From NCBI GenBank assembly GCA_946405565.1, contig CAMJHU010000067.1, positions 1 through 8,110 of the forward strand: a stretch of DNA of 8,110 bases. Direction: 5' to 3'. The translations under genes and the position numbers were made by a program. Under the pieces are notes generated by a model. That model was given only the letters and a program-made list of their open reading frames with translations, did no database searches and was not told where the DNA came from. The first letter of the stretch is position 1. Each line of letters starts with the position of its first letter. This document shows positions 1 to 6,051 of this stretch, in pieces. This DNA comes from an uncultured Clostridia bacterium. Lineage in GTDB: Bacteria; Bacillota; Clostridia; Oscillospirales; Acutalibacteraceae.

Positions 1-1
1 G

Positions 2-250
2 GAACAGATTCGCGCGATGGGATTTTCCGAAGAGGTCTGCCAGGCGCTCGATCTGATGACCCACCGGGAAGGCGTGCCGTATATGGACTATATCCGGGCG
101 ATCCGGCGCAATCCGTTGGCGGCGAAGGTCAAGCTCGCCGATTTGCGACACAACAGCGATGTGACGCGTATGGATACGCTGACCGAGCATGATATCCGAC
201 GTCGGGAAAAATATCAGGAAGCGATGCGGCTGCTGCTCGAAGAAACGTAA
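2..250 (+). CDS. HD-domain (p)ppGpp hydrolase-like protein, C-terminal part (5' end outside window)
   Basis: The reading frame is open from base 2 (E-Q-I-R-A-M...) to the TAA at 248-250 and gives 82 residues, so the start lies upstream of the window. The segment MTHREGVPYMDYIRAI followed by NPLAAKVKLADLRHNSD is typical of the small HD-domain proteins of Firmicutes, related to the hydrolase half of RelA/SpoT and often annotated as GTP pyrophosphokinase. The KLADLRHN stretch carries the late conserved Asp of the HD metal site; the His-Asp pair itself would be upstream and is not visible. The family is associated with cleavage of (p)ppGpp-like nucleotides, but for the short stand-alone members the substrate is inferred from homology only. 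No synthetase domain can follow, because the protein ends here at a charged helix (RRREKYQEAMRLLLEET). It converges on the cupin gene and ends about 65 bp before a strong terminator. Confidence 0.8.
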   Translation, partial: EQIRAMGFSEEVCQALDLMTHREGVPYMDYIRAIRRNPLAAKVKLADLRHNSDVTRMDTLTEHDIRRREKYQEAMRLLLEET

Positions 251-315
251 TCATATTTTTATCTCTTTATAGTTTTTGCCTTGCGGTTGTTTCTCTTTCC
301 CAAAAACAAGGAAAT

Positions 316-365
316 ACCATCGCAAACCCTTCTGATCCAAAGGTTTTGCGATGGTTTCTTTTTTA
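316..365 (+). terminator. Intrinsic terminator shared by the convergent HD-domain and cupin genes
   Basis: Arms 316-330 and 341-355 form a 15-bp stem with one mismatch around the 10-nt loop TCTGATCCAA. On the plus strand a run of nine Ts and one C follows (355-364), which makes a good Rho-independent terminator for the HD-domain gene. On the minus strand the stem begins 7 bases after the cupin stop codon and is followed by a T-rich stretch (ATTTCCTTGTTTTTG), so it can probably also stop transcription from the cupin side. Confidence 0.85.
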
Positions 366-803
366 GCATTCCGCCTGCTGCGCTTCTTTCTTGGTACGCT
401 GAACCGTGCCGAAGGGATGGTGAGGCGGCGCATAGACGGAATAGATTTTCAGGGGGATATTTCCCGTATTGATGAGATTGTGCCATGTGCCGGCGGGAAT
501 GATCACGGCGTCGCCGGCGTCAACTTTCCGGCGGCAGGTCATCTTATTTTTGCAGGACCCCATTACCGCCATTCCGCAGCCGCTTTCAATCCGCAGGAAC
601 TGGTCAGTATCACAGTGAACCTCCGCGCCGATATCGCCGCCTACCGGAATGCACATCAGCGTTACCTGTAAATAGTCACCGGTCCACAGAGCAGTCCGGT
701 AATTTGGGTTGCACTCAGTGATGCAGTCAAGGTCAATGACAAGGGGTCTTCCGCCGAAATCCCGGACGCAGAGCGAATCATTGCCGCACATTTTTTCGTT
801 CAT
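363..803 (-). CDS. Small cysteine-rich cupin-domain protein
   Basis: This is a 146-residue single-domain cupin. The start is the ATG at 803-801, because a perfect AGGAGG lies 9 bases before it; an upstream in-frame ATG at 845 has no such site. Cupin motif 1 runs from about residue 56 to 77 (GGDIGAEVHCDTDQFLRIES), with His63 kept but the second His replaced by Asp65 and the usual Glu by Gln68. Motif 2 is classical at 97-112 (GDAVIIPAGTWHNLIN, with His108). The double-stranded beta-helix fold normally binds a metal and often a sugar or small acid. The product resembles the stand-alone cupins loosely annotated as mannose-6-phosphate isomerase-like, but nothing here supports that reaction. It has ten cysteines in 146 residues, which is unusual. 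No signal peptide or membrane segment is present, so it is probably cytoplasmic. The gene is divergent from leuB across a 186-bp spacer. Function unknown. Confidence 0.85.
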   Translation of the reverse strand: MNEKMCGNDSLCVRDFGGRPLVIDLDCITECNPNYRTALWTGDYLQVTLMCIPVGGDIGAEVHCDTDQFLRIESGCGMAVMGSCKNKMTCRRKVDAGDAVIIPAGTWHNLINTGNIPLKIYSVYAPPHHPFGTVQRTKKEAQQAEC

Positions 804-812
804 TTGCCTATA

Positions 813-818
813 CCTCCT
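813..818 (-). promoter_or_regulatory. Ribosome binding site that fixes the cupin start
   Basis: The minus strand reads AGGAGG, 9 bases before the ATG at 803-801. It sets the start 14 codons downstream of the longest possible frame. Confidence 0.85.
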
Positions 819-830
819 AAAGGAACGTCT

Positions 831-844
831 TGAGATAAATCTCA
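831..844. repeat. Short perfect palindrome upstream of the cupin gene
   Basis: TGAGAT-AA-ATCTCA is a perfect inverted repeat with 6-bp arms, 28 bp upstream of the cupin start and within its expected leader or promoter region. It could be an operator half-site pair or a small RNA hairpin. No regulator is identified, and a palindrome of this size can occur by chance. Confidence 0.35.
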
Positions 845-921
845 TTATCAGAATATGAAAAAACAGACCGGGATGTGATAGGCTTCATTGGCGTTTTTTG
901 TGGGATAATTGTAAGAAGCGC

Positions 922-950
922 TTGATTTTTTGAGGGGGCTGGGATATAAT
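922..950 (+). promoter_or_regulatory. Sigma-A type promoter of leuB
   Basis: TTGATT (922-927) and a perfect TATAAT (945-950) are separated by 17 bp, the optimal spacing. Transcription would begin near 957, leaving an untranslated leader of only about 33 nt before the leuB ATG. This is too short for a T-box or a leucine attenuator. The -35 overlaps a palindromic AAGCGCTT (916-923), which could be a protein site but is short. Confidence 0.8.
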
Positions 951-989
951 AAGGTTCAAGAATTTTTACACAGACAGGATGGATTTACC

Positions 990-2069
990 ATGAAAAATTA
1001 TCGTATCGCCGTACTCAAGGGTGACGGCATCGGACCGGAAATCGTCAATGAAGCCATCAAAGTGCTGGACACCACTGCCGAAGTATGCGGTTTTACCGTT
1101 GACTATGACGAAGCGCTGCTCGGGGGCTGCGCCATTGACGCAACCGGTGTGCCGCTGCCGGACGAAACCGTAGCCAAATGCAAGGCGGCGGATTCCACCC
1201 TTCTCGGCGCCGTCGGCGGACCGAAATGGGACAGTCTGCCCGGCAATGTGCGTCCTGAAAAGGGATTGCTCGGTATTCGCAGCGCCCTGGGGCTTTTTGC
1301 CAATCTGCGCCCTGCCCGTATTTTTGAACCTCTCCGCGAAGCCTCGCCGCTTCGTGCCGACATTATCAACGGCTCGCTGGATATCATGGTGGTACGGGAA
1401 CTGACCGGCGGTATCTATTTTGGGGAACGTGGTCGTCTGGAGGAAAACGGTGTGGCGGCAGCCTATGATACCGAGAAGTACTCCGTACCCGAAATCGAGC
1501 GGATTGCCAGAATCGGATTTGACATGGCAATGAAGCGCAACAAGAAGCTCTGCACGGTAGATAAAGCGAATGTATTGGAAAGCAGCCGCCTGTGGCGAGA
1601 AGTTGTCACGGAGATGTCCAAGGAATATCCCGGGGTAGCGCTCAGCTTTATGTATGTGGATAACTGCGCGATGCAGCTGGTTCGGAATCCCGGTCAGTTC
1701 GATGTGATTCTCACATCGAATATCTTCGGAGACATTCTCTCGGATGAGGCGAGCATGATTTCCGGTTCCATCGGAATGCTGGCGTCGGCATCGCTGGGAG
1801 CAACCGGCGCGGGACTGTATGAGCCCATTCATGGCTCGGCGCCCGACATTGCGGGTCAGAACATTGCCAACCCTCTCGCTACGATTCTGTCTGTATCTAT
1901 GATGCTGAAATATTCGCTGGGTCAGCCTGACGCGGCGGAACGCATTGAGAACGCTGTGGCAGATGTTCTGACCGAAGCACGCACGCCCGATATTTATGTG
2001 GAAGGTTTCCGCAAGGTCACCTGCTCCGAGATGGGTGACTTGGTGTGTGCCAAGATCAGAGCGCGCTAA
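990..2069 (+). CDS. leuB: 3-isopropylmalate dehydrogenase
   Basis: LeuB oxidatively decarboxylates (2R,3S)-3-isopropylmalate to 2-oxoisocaproate with NAD+, the third committed step of leucine synthesis in the cytoplasm. The 359-residue protein has the usual length. Visible signatures are the N-terminal LKGDGIGPE loop (9-17), substrate-binding Arg97, Arg107 and Arg136, the catalytic Tyr143 in GGIYFG and Lys192 in VDKANVL, metal-binding Asp224, Asp248 and Asp252 in NIFGDILSDEAS, and the NAD loop HGSAPDIAG (281-289), whose Asp286 fits NAD rather than NADP. The length and the ELTGGIYFG context favour LeuB over isocitrate or tartrate dehydrogenase. The start is the ATG at 990, with a weak AGGA 10 bases upstream; an in-frame TTG at 930 lies upstream of the predicted transcription start. 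leuA, leuC and leuD are not adjacent, so the gene is separated from the rest of its pathway or at the edge of a rearranged leu locus. Confidence 0.96.
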   Translation: MKNYRIAVLKGDGIGPEIVNEAIKVLDTTAEVCGFTVDYDEALLGGCAIDATGVPLPDETVAKCKAADSTLLGAVGGPKWDSLPGNVRPEKGLLGIRSALGLFANLRPARIFEPLREASPLRADIINGSLDIMVVRELTGGIYFGERGRLEENGVAAAYDTEKYSVPEIERIARIGFDMAMKRNKKLCTVDKANVLESSRLWREVVTEMSKEYPGVALSFMYVDNCAMQLVRNPGQFDVILTSNIFGDILSDEASMISGSIGMLASASLGATGAGLYEPIHGSAPDIAGQNIANPLATILSVSMMLKYSLGQPDAAERIENAVADVLTEARTPDIYVEGFRKVTCSEMGDLVCAKIRAR

Positions 2070-2161
2070 AGGAATAAACCGCTTGATTTCGCAAATACTG
2101 TGTTTGTATCTGCTTTGGTTGCGATTACGAAATTTGACGGCAGAACAAGGACGGTTCTCAC

Positions 2162-2944
2162 ATGAATTTGTCACGCGGCATGATTGCGTTATCCCGTTGC
2201 CAGGCAGAGAGTACATCCATCCGTTATACTCTCTGCCTGACCTATCTTTTTGCTGCCGCAGCGGCAGTGGCAGCCTTTGTACTGTGGCTGCGCGGCAGCG
2301 GACATACCCCGTTATGGCTCATGAGTGGGGCTGGAGCCGGATTGACGGCATTATATTTCCGTATGGCATTTGTGCGGGAATTGTACGATGTGGCAGCGCA
2401 TTTTTTGCGAACGGAGCGTATGGTTACACCGGTCAGCGCGGGACGTCTGACAACATTTGGCTGGGAGATATGGCTGGCGGTATGCCAATGCGGCGTGGTG
2501 CTGATGGCGCTGGCGCCAGCTTGGCTTTGTCTGCGGGAAGGCGTGTCTGCTTATGAACTTGGCGGCGATGATGAAACGCTGCTGGCGCTTCTGGTGGGGG
2601 CGGCGTTATGTCTGGCTGTCAGCGGCGTACTGATCGCAGGAATACTGACCGTACGTTTTGCCTGCGCGTCCTACCTGCTCCTGAGCGGGCGATGTACTTC
2701 CGCAGGTACAGCGTTGACAAATTCGTGGTATCTGACACGCGAATATGGGGGAGAGATGCTGAAAGTGTGTTTTCTGTCACACTGGTACGGCGCAGCCATT
2801 GCCACACTGAGTTGCCTCAATTATGCGGAAACGCTGGTGAGGGCATATGAATCTGAGCGAAAGACGCAACAGGAGAGGGAATGGCGTGTCGAATTCATGT
2901 GTGACGGGAAAGGAGAACGTCGGCTGGAACTGATTCCCATATAA
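2162..2944 (+). CDS. Polytopic membrane protein of unknown function
   Basis: The 260-residue product is not one I recognise. Hydrophobic segments at about 20-43, 50-70, 101-124 and 139-164, and a weaker one at about 200-219, predict four or five membrane helices. A long charged stretch (QEREWRVEF... to KGERRLELIPI) forms a soluble C-terminal tail. The helix-loop segment SYLLLSGRCTSAGTALTNSWYLTREYGGE (about 170-198) recalls the conserved core of DUF975-like integral membrane proteins, in which a residue pattern like A-L-x-x-S precedes the last helix. That similarity is by eye and weak. The protein has eleven cysteines, two of them as CxC in helix 3 (108 and 110). The start at 2162 has AAGGA 10 bases upstream; Met7 at 2180 is an alternative. 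The gene is 92 bp after leuB and 37 bp before nrdG with no terminator on either side, so it is probably co-transcribed with them. No signal peptide cleavage site or enzyme motif is evident. Confidence 0.75.
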   Translation: MNLSRGMIALSRCQAESTSIRYTLCLTYLFAAAAAVAAFVLWLRGSGHTPLWLMSGAGAGLTALYFRMAFVRELYDVAAHFLRTERMVTPVSAGRLTTFGWEIWLAVCQCGVVLMALAPAWLCLREGVSAYELGGDDETLLALLVGAALCLAVSGVLIAGILTVRFACASYLLLSGRCTSAGTALTNSWYLTREYGGEMLKVCFLSHWYGAAIATLSCLNYAETLVRAYESERKTQQEREWRVEFMCDGKGERRLELIPI

Positions 2945-2967
2945 TGGGCGTATGGTTATGTATACAA

Positions 2968-2974
2968 GGGGGAG
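2968..2974 (+). promoter_or_regulatory. Ribosome binding site that fixes the nrdG start
   Basis: GGGGGAG lies 7 bases before the ATG at 2982. The in-frame ATGs at 2952, 2958 and 2976 are upstream of it or too close, so translation most likely starts at 2982. Confidence 0.7.
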
Positions 2975-2981
2975 AATGCTT

Positions 2982-3491
2982 ATGGCAAAGCTGCGAGTGG
3001 CGGGTATTGTGCCGGAATCGGTGGTGGACGGTCCGGGCATTCGCAATACTATTTTCACACAGGGCTGCCGCCACCACTGCAAGGGCTGTCATAATCCGCA
3101 GACACATGATTTCAGCGGCGGATATGAGGTGGATACCGACGATTTGCTGAAAGAATTGATACAGGATCCGTTGATTCAGGGCGTGACCTTTTCGGGCGGC
3201 GATCCGTTCGAGCAGCCTTTGCCGCTTGCCGATCTGGCGGCAAAGGTACATAAAACCGGACGTGACGTGATGGCTTATACCGGCTATACGTTTGAACAAC
3301 TGTTGAAACGGAGCGAGAGGGAACCGTCCGTGATGGATTTGCTGCAGCAAACCGACGTGCTGATCGACGGGCGGTTTGTGCTGGAACTGCTGGATTATGA
3401 TCTTCGCTTCCGTGGCTCATCCAATCAGCGGGTGATTGATGTGCCGCAGTCGCTGGCAACCGGACGGGTGGTTACGTTTGAATTTAAATAG
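2982..3491 (+). CDS. nrdG: Anaerobic ribonucleotide reductase activating protein (radical SAM)
   Basis: NrdG uses a [4Fe-4S] cluster and S-adenosylmethionine to place the glycyl radical on NrdD, the class III reductase that makes deoxyribonucleotides without oxygen. The 169-residue protein has the usual compact length. It shows the radical-SAM motif CxxxCxxC at Cys29, Cys33 and Cys36 (GCRHHCKGCHNP), the preceding VDGPGIRNTIFTQG typical of the family, the SAM-contacting FSGGDPFEQ at 70-78, and the C-terminal RFRGSSNQRVIDVP block. PFL-activase is less likely, because that family is longer. The partner gene nrdD, usually next door, is not in the window: upstream is the membrane protein and downstream the ferritin-like gene. 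It shares strand and close spacing (37 bp) with the upstream gene. The hairpin at 3517-3570 may terminate its transcript. Confidence 0.93.
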   Translation: MAKLRVAGIVPESVVDGPGIRNTIFTQGCRHHCKGCHNPQTHDFSGGYEVDTDDLLKELIQDPLIQGVTFSGGDPFEQPLPLADLAAKVHKTGRDVMAYTGYTFEQLLKRSEREPSVMDLLQQTDVLIDGRFVLELLDYDLRFRGSSNQRVIDVPQSLATGRVVTFEFK

Positions 3492-3516
3492 CGGTCGCTT
3501 TTGACGTATAAAACAC

Positions 3517-3570
3517 AGCGCTTCTGCAAATGATAAGGTTACAAATCATTTGAAAGGAAGCGCTTTTTCT
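3517..3570 (+). terminator. Terminator-like hairpin overlapping the leader of the ferritin-like gene
   Basis: Outer arms 3517-3524 and 3557-3564 (AGCGCTTC with GAAGCGCT) and inner arms 3527-3534 and 3545-3552 (CAAATGAT with ATCATTTG) give 16 base pairs with a small internal loop (TG opposite AAAG) and the 10-nt loop AAGGTTACAA. Five Ts (3564-3568) and CT follow. The shape is that of an intrinsic terminator for nrdG, but it ends only 2 bases before the ATG of the next gene and contains that gene's ribosome binding site. It could instead be an attenuator or translational switch. Confidence 0.65.
3553..3558 (+). promoter_or_regulatory. Unusual ribosome binding site inside a hairpin arm
   Basis: AAAGGA is the only Shine-Dalgarno-like sequence before the ATG at 3572. 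It lies 13 bases upstream, longer than the usual 6-10. In the folded RNA its first four bases fall in the internal loop and the last two in the outer stem, so folding should hinder ribosome access. Confidence 0.55.
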
Positions 3571-3571
3571 T

Positions 3572-4024
3572 ATGGATCATCACGAGAATCAACAGACAGA
3601 GGATACCCGCAAGCTGCTTCGCGAGTGCAATGCCGGTATCAAGATGGGCGTTACGTCCATTGACGAGGTCATTGATACAGTCAAAGATCCGCATCTTAAA
3701 CAGGTGTTGAAGGACAGTCGCGCAGAACACAATCAATTGGGCGATGAAACACATGAACTGCTGCTGGCATACGGATGCGATACGAAGGAGCCTCACCCGA
3801 TTGCCAAAGGGATGTCGTGGCTCAAAACCAACGTCAAGCTGCAAATGGGCGCTGACGATAAAACAGTGGCGGGATTGATGATCGACGGATGTCATATGGG
3901 CGTAAAGTCGCTCAGCGGCTTTCTCAATGAATACAAAGAAGCGGATCATAAATCGCGCAGCATGACCGAACGTTTGATCGACGTGGAAGAACGTATGGCG
4001 GAAAACATGAAGGCATATTTGTAA
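3572..4024 (+). CDS. Ferritin-like four-helix protein of unknown function
   Basis: The 150-residue, soluble, strongly helical protein resembles uncharacterised clostridial proteins of ferritin-like or DUF2383-like type; this assignment is from memory of sequence character. Helices are expected at about 9-37, 40-67, 76-92 to 116, and 120-148, separated by short turns at DPH and GCDTKEPHP. The most family-like stretches are RKLLRECNAGIKMGVTSIDEV (13-33) and the KGMSWLKTNVKLQMG block (79-93). Candidate metal ligands facing a bundle core are Glu52, His53, Glu59, His61, Asp105, His108 and Glu139 or Glu140. No clean ExxH pair marks a true ferritin diiron site, so metal binding is only possible. No signal peptide or membrane segment is present. 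A spore or stress role cannot be shown. The gene appears monocistronic: it has its own leader hairpin and is followed by a strong terminator 8 bases after the stop. Confidence 0.75.
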   Translation: MDHHENQQTEDTRKLLRECNAGIKMGVTSIDEVIDTVKDPHLKQVLKDSRAEHNQLGDETHELLLAYGCDTKEPHPIAKGMSWLKTNVKLQMGADDKTVAGLMIDGCHMGVKSLSGFLNEYKEADHKSRSMTERLIDVEERMAENMKAYL

Positions 4025-4032
4025 AAGCAGAA

Positions 4033-4072
4033 AAAGGCGGCTGTTAATGGAAGGAAAAACAGCCGTCTTTTT
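4033..4072 (+). terminator. Intrinsic terminator after the ferritin-like gene
   Basis: Arms 4033-4045 and 4058-4070 (AAAGGCGGCTGTT with AACAGCCGTCTTT) pair over 13 bp including one G-T pair, around a 12-nt purine-rich loop, and end in a T-run (4068-4072). The stem begins 8 bases after the TAA. It insulates the gene from the heat-shock operon downstream. Confidence 0.9.
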
Positions 4073-4184
4073 CACACGGCAAATCCTGCCAAAAAAGAGC
4101 GCTGAAAAATTTTGCTTTATGGCAGTTATGACAGTTCATCAGAAAATTATAATAATCAATTCACATATTCTTCACATTACCCTC

Positions 4185-4213
4185 TTGACAACTGAGAAAA
4201 GACGTGGTAAATT
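4185..4213 (+). promoter_or_regulatory. Sigma-A heat-shock operon promoter with extended -10
   Basis: A perfect TTGACA (4185-4190), a 17-bp spacer and TAAATT (4208-4213) form the promoter. TG at 4205-4206, one base before the -10, makes it an extended -10 promoter. Transcription would start near 4220, at the first base of the CIRCE palindrome, so a bound HrcA would sit over the start site. This is the vegetative-promoter-plus-repressor logic of HrcA operons in Gram-positive bacteria. AT-rich sequence upstream (4106-4180) could favour polymerase binding. Confidence 0.88.
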
Positions 4214-4219
4214 ATAAGC

Positions 4220-4256
4220 ATCAATTAGCACTCGACATAAGAGAGTGCTAATTGAT
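4220..4256. promoter_or_regulatory. CIRCE operator (HrcA binding site), extended palindrome
   Basis: The canonical TTAGCACTC-N9-GAGTGCTAA occupies 4225-4251 with no mismatch. The symmetry continues 5 bp further on each side, so perfect 14-bp arms (4220-4233 and 4243-4256) flank the 9-nt spacer GACATAAGA. CIRCE is the known operator of the HrcA repressor, controlling hrcA-grpE-dnaK-dnaJ and often groESL. Here it lies in the transcribed leader 46 bp before hrcA, so it can also fold as an RNA hairpin. Confidence 0.97.
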
Positions 4257-4301
4257 AATCAAACGAAAGAGAATCCAATCAGATAAGGACGGTTTGGTTC
4301 A

Positions 4302-5348
4302 ATGGAACCGAGGGCAAGAAAACTCAAGATTTTAGCTTCCATCATTGAAAGCTACGTTCTCACAGGTGAGCCTATCGCAAGCAAAGCACTGGCAGCGGCA
4401 ATGGAACATTCCGTTTCGTCGGCAACCATTCGTAACGATATGGCTGAACTGGTAGCGAGCGGTTATCTCGAACAGCCTCACACGTCATCGGGCAGAATTC
4501 CTTCGCAAAGGGGATACCGTCTTTATGTGGATCATCTGATGATGGGAAACCACGAACTTCCACTGGAATTGCAGGGGGAAATCGACCGTCGGCTTTCCGA
4601 ATTCAGCTATGATCCCAACAAATTTCTGGAAGTCACCGCTTCATTGATTGCCGAGCAGACCGGTCTGTTGGCAGTGGTTACCAACCCGGAGGACGAACAT
4701 CCGGTGATTACCAATGTGGAACTGATGTGGATCAGCCCCCGTTCCGTAATGCTGTTGATGATGATTTCGCCCACGATTCTGAAAACCCGTATTTGCCGAC
4801 TGCACAGAGATGTGACGCCGGATATGCTGAATCAGTTCCGCAAAGTCCTTCGTGAAAGACTGTTAAGCGTTCCCCTTGACAGTCTGGACGAGCAATTCGT
4901 ATCCGAGACCGCTTTTCGGTGGGGAGATCTGTGGAATATCCTAGAACCACTGATAACGGCGGTGCGCGAATGCGCAGAGGAATCGAAGGAAATGCAGGTT
5001 ATCATGGAGGGACAATCCAATATGCTGGCGCGAGGCGTATTTGCGGAGTGGCAGCTGGCGGGCATTATGGACTTCATGGAAAAACGCGGCGCGGTCGCGG
5101 ATTTGCTGGGGGAGGGCAACGGTTTTTCCAAGGGCGGAAGAACCTGTATTCTCATCGGCAACGAGTCGCACCGTCCGGAACTGGAAGGAACCGCGATGAT
5201 CACGGAACGCTATTACGGCGGCGGTCAGACTGCCGGCTGGATCGGCGTGGTGGGTCCCACCAGAATGAATTACGCGAGGCTGATTCCCTATGTGGATTAC
5301 TTTGCCGGCGCTGTGGGCAATATGCTCCGGGAGATTCTCGACCGGTAA
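4302..5348 (+). CDS. hrcA: Heat-inducible transcription repressor HrcA
   Basis: HrcA is a dimeric repressor that binds CIRCE. Its activity depends on GroEL, so titration of the chaperonin by unfolded protein relieves repression. The 348-residue length is normal. The N-terminal winged helix-turn-helix is clear (about 1-75): SVSSATIRNDMAELVASGYL is the recognition region, followed by QPHTSSGRIPSQRGYRLYVD. The middle is a GAF-like domain, and the C-terminus has the conserved GWIGVVGPTRMNYARLIPYVDY (about 313-334). The family usually reads HTSAGRIPS; here the Ala is Ser, a mild change. The start ATG has AAGGA 12 bases upstream, a slightly long spacing that may keep repressor levels low. It is the first gene of the operon and lies directly after its own operator, so it is autoregulated. 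grpE follows after 52 bp. Confidence 0.97.
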   Translation: MEPRARKLKILASIIESYVLTGEPIASKALAAAMEHSVSSATIRNDMAELVASGYLEQPHTSSGRIPSQRGYRLYVDHLMMGNHELPLELQGEIDRRLSEFSYDPNKFLEVTASLIAEQTGLLAVVTNPEDEHPVITNVELMWISPRSVMLLMMISPTILKTRICRLHRDVTPDMLNQFRKVLRERLLSVPLDSLDEQFVSETAFRWGDLWNILEPLITAVRECAEESKEMQVIMEGQSNMLARGVFAEWQLAGIMDFMEKRGAVADLLGEGNGFSKGGRTCILIGNESHRPELEGTAMITERYYGGGQTAGWIGVVGPTRMNYARLIPYVDYFAGAVGNMLREILDR

Positions 5349-5382
5349 GATAATCCGTTATCGGGAAACACATATTACATTT

Positions 5383-5391
5383 GGAAAGGGG
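5383..5391 (+). promoter_or_regulatory. Ribosome binding site that points to a TTG start for grpE
   Basis: GGAAAGGGG ends 9 bases before the TTG at 5401. The nearest in-frame ATG upstream is at 5290, inside hrcA and without such a site. The first in-frame ATG downstream would fall deep in the protein, past the coiled coil. Confidence 0.75.
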
Positions 5392-5400
5392 CTGCTCATT

Positions 5401-6009
5401 TTGTTCAAGAAAAAGACAGAAGACAACGCAGCGGTCGAAACAAAGACGGCTTCCGCACAGACGCCGGAGGAAGCGGCAAAAACGGAAGAAACCAAACCGG
5501 CAGAGGAGACGAAAGCCCCCGAAACAGTCGATGTGAGCGCGTTACAGAAGGCGCTCAGCGCGGCGCAGGCGGAGACCGAAAAGGTCAAGGCGGAACTCGC
5601 GCAGCTCACGGATATCCGACTGAGACTGGCAGCGGAGTACGATAATTTCCGCAAGCGTTCCCAGCGGGAAAAGGATGCCATCTACACCGACGCGACGGCG
5701 GCGGGCGTCATGGCGCTGCTTCCTGTGATTGACAATATCGAGCGGGCGCTGGCAGTGGAAAATGCTTCGGCGGAGGATATGCGCAAAGGCGTCGAGATGA
5801 TCGGCACGCAGGCGGCACAGGCATTTGAAAAGCTTGGCGTGGCAGCCTTCGGCGCGGTGGGCGACGCGTTTGACCCCAATATGCACCACTGTGTGGCAAC
5901 CGTGGCGGCGGAAGGCGTAGAATCGGGCGCGATTGCTCTGGTTTTGCAGAAGGGATACAAACTTGGTGACAAAGTCATTCGACCCGCCATGGTGCAGGTC
6001 GCAGAGTAA
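5401..6009 (+). CDS. grpE: GrpE nucleotide exchange factor (TTG start)
   Basis: GrpE dimers release ADP from DnaK and reset the chaperone cycle in the cytoplasm. From the TTG at 5401 the protein has 202 residues, beginning MFKKKTEDN. Residues 1-45 are a disordered Lys/Glu/Thr/Ala-rich tail. Residues about 45-95 form the long helix of the dimer coiled coil, containing the signature EYDNFRKRSQREKD (79-92). LLPVIDNIERAL (106-117) belongs to the helical bundle. The C-terminal beta domain carries FDPNMHHCVATV (157-168) and VLQKGYKLGDKVIRPAMVQV (181-200), which contact the DnaK nucleotide domain. A longer frame back to 5290 would overlap hrcA and has no family-like residues. It lies 52 bp after hrcA and 56 bp before dnaK. 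Arg codons are mostly CGN, unlike dnaK. Confidence 0.95.
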   Translation: MFKKKTEDNAAVETKTASAQTPEEAAKTEETKPAEETKAPETVDVSALQKALSAAQAETEKVKAELAQLTDIRLRLAAEYDNFRKRSQREKDAIYTDATAAGVMALLPVIDNIERALAVENASAEDMRKGVEMIGTQAAQAFEKLGVAAFGAVGDAFDPNMHHCVATVAAEGVESGAIALVLQKGYKLGDKVIRPAMVQVAE

Positions 6010-6051
6010 ACAACTACGTTACAATATACTGATTACAATTGAAAATTTTTT

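Noticed and set aside
930..989. TTG at 930 as the leuB start
   Set aside because: It falls inside the predicted promoter (between the -35 and -10), and the LeuB family begins near the ATG at 990.
804..989. T-box or leucine riboswitch-type leader before leuB
   Set aside because: No T-box signature is visible and the predicted 5' leader is only about 33 nt.
2083..2134. Terminator between leuB and the membrane protein gene
   Set aside because: There is a weak ATTTCG/CGAAAT pairing but a long loop and no T-run.
966..2216. 416-codon reverse-strand open frame across leuB
   Set aside because: It is the codon-aligned shadow of leuB, lacks domain-like composition and a ribosome binding site, and leuB is unmistakable.
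2940..2945. Perfect TATAAT overlapping the stop of the membrane protein gene, as an nrdG promoter
   Set aside because: No -35 at 16-18 bp (ACGTCG at 17) and no extended -10, so it is probably chance.
4086..4125. CTGCC...GGCAG inverted repeat upstream of the heat-shock promoter
   Set aside because: Only 5 bp arms around a 30-nt AT-rich loop; not distinguishable from chance.
5290..5400. ATG at 5290 as the grpE start
   Set aside because: It lies inside hrcA without a ribosome binding site and encodes residues unlike GrpE; the TTG at 5401 has a good site.
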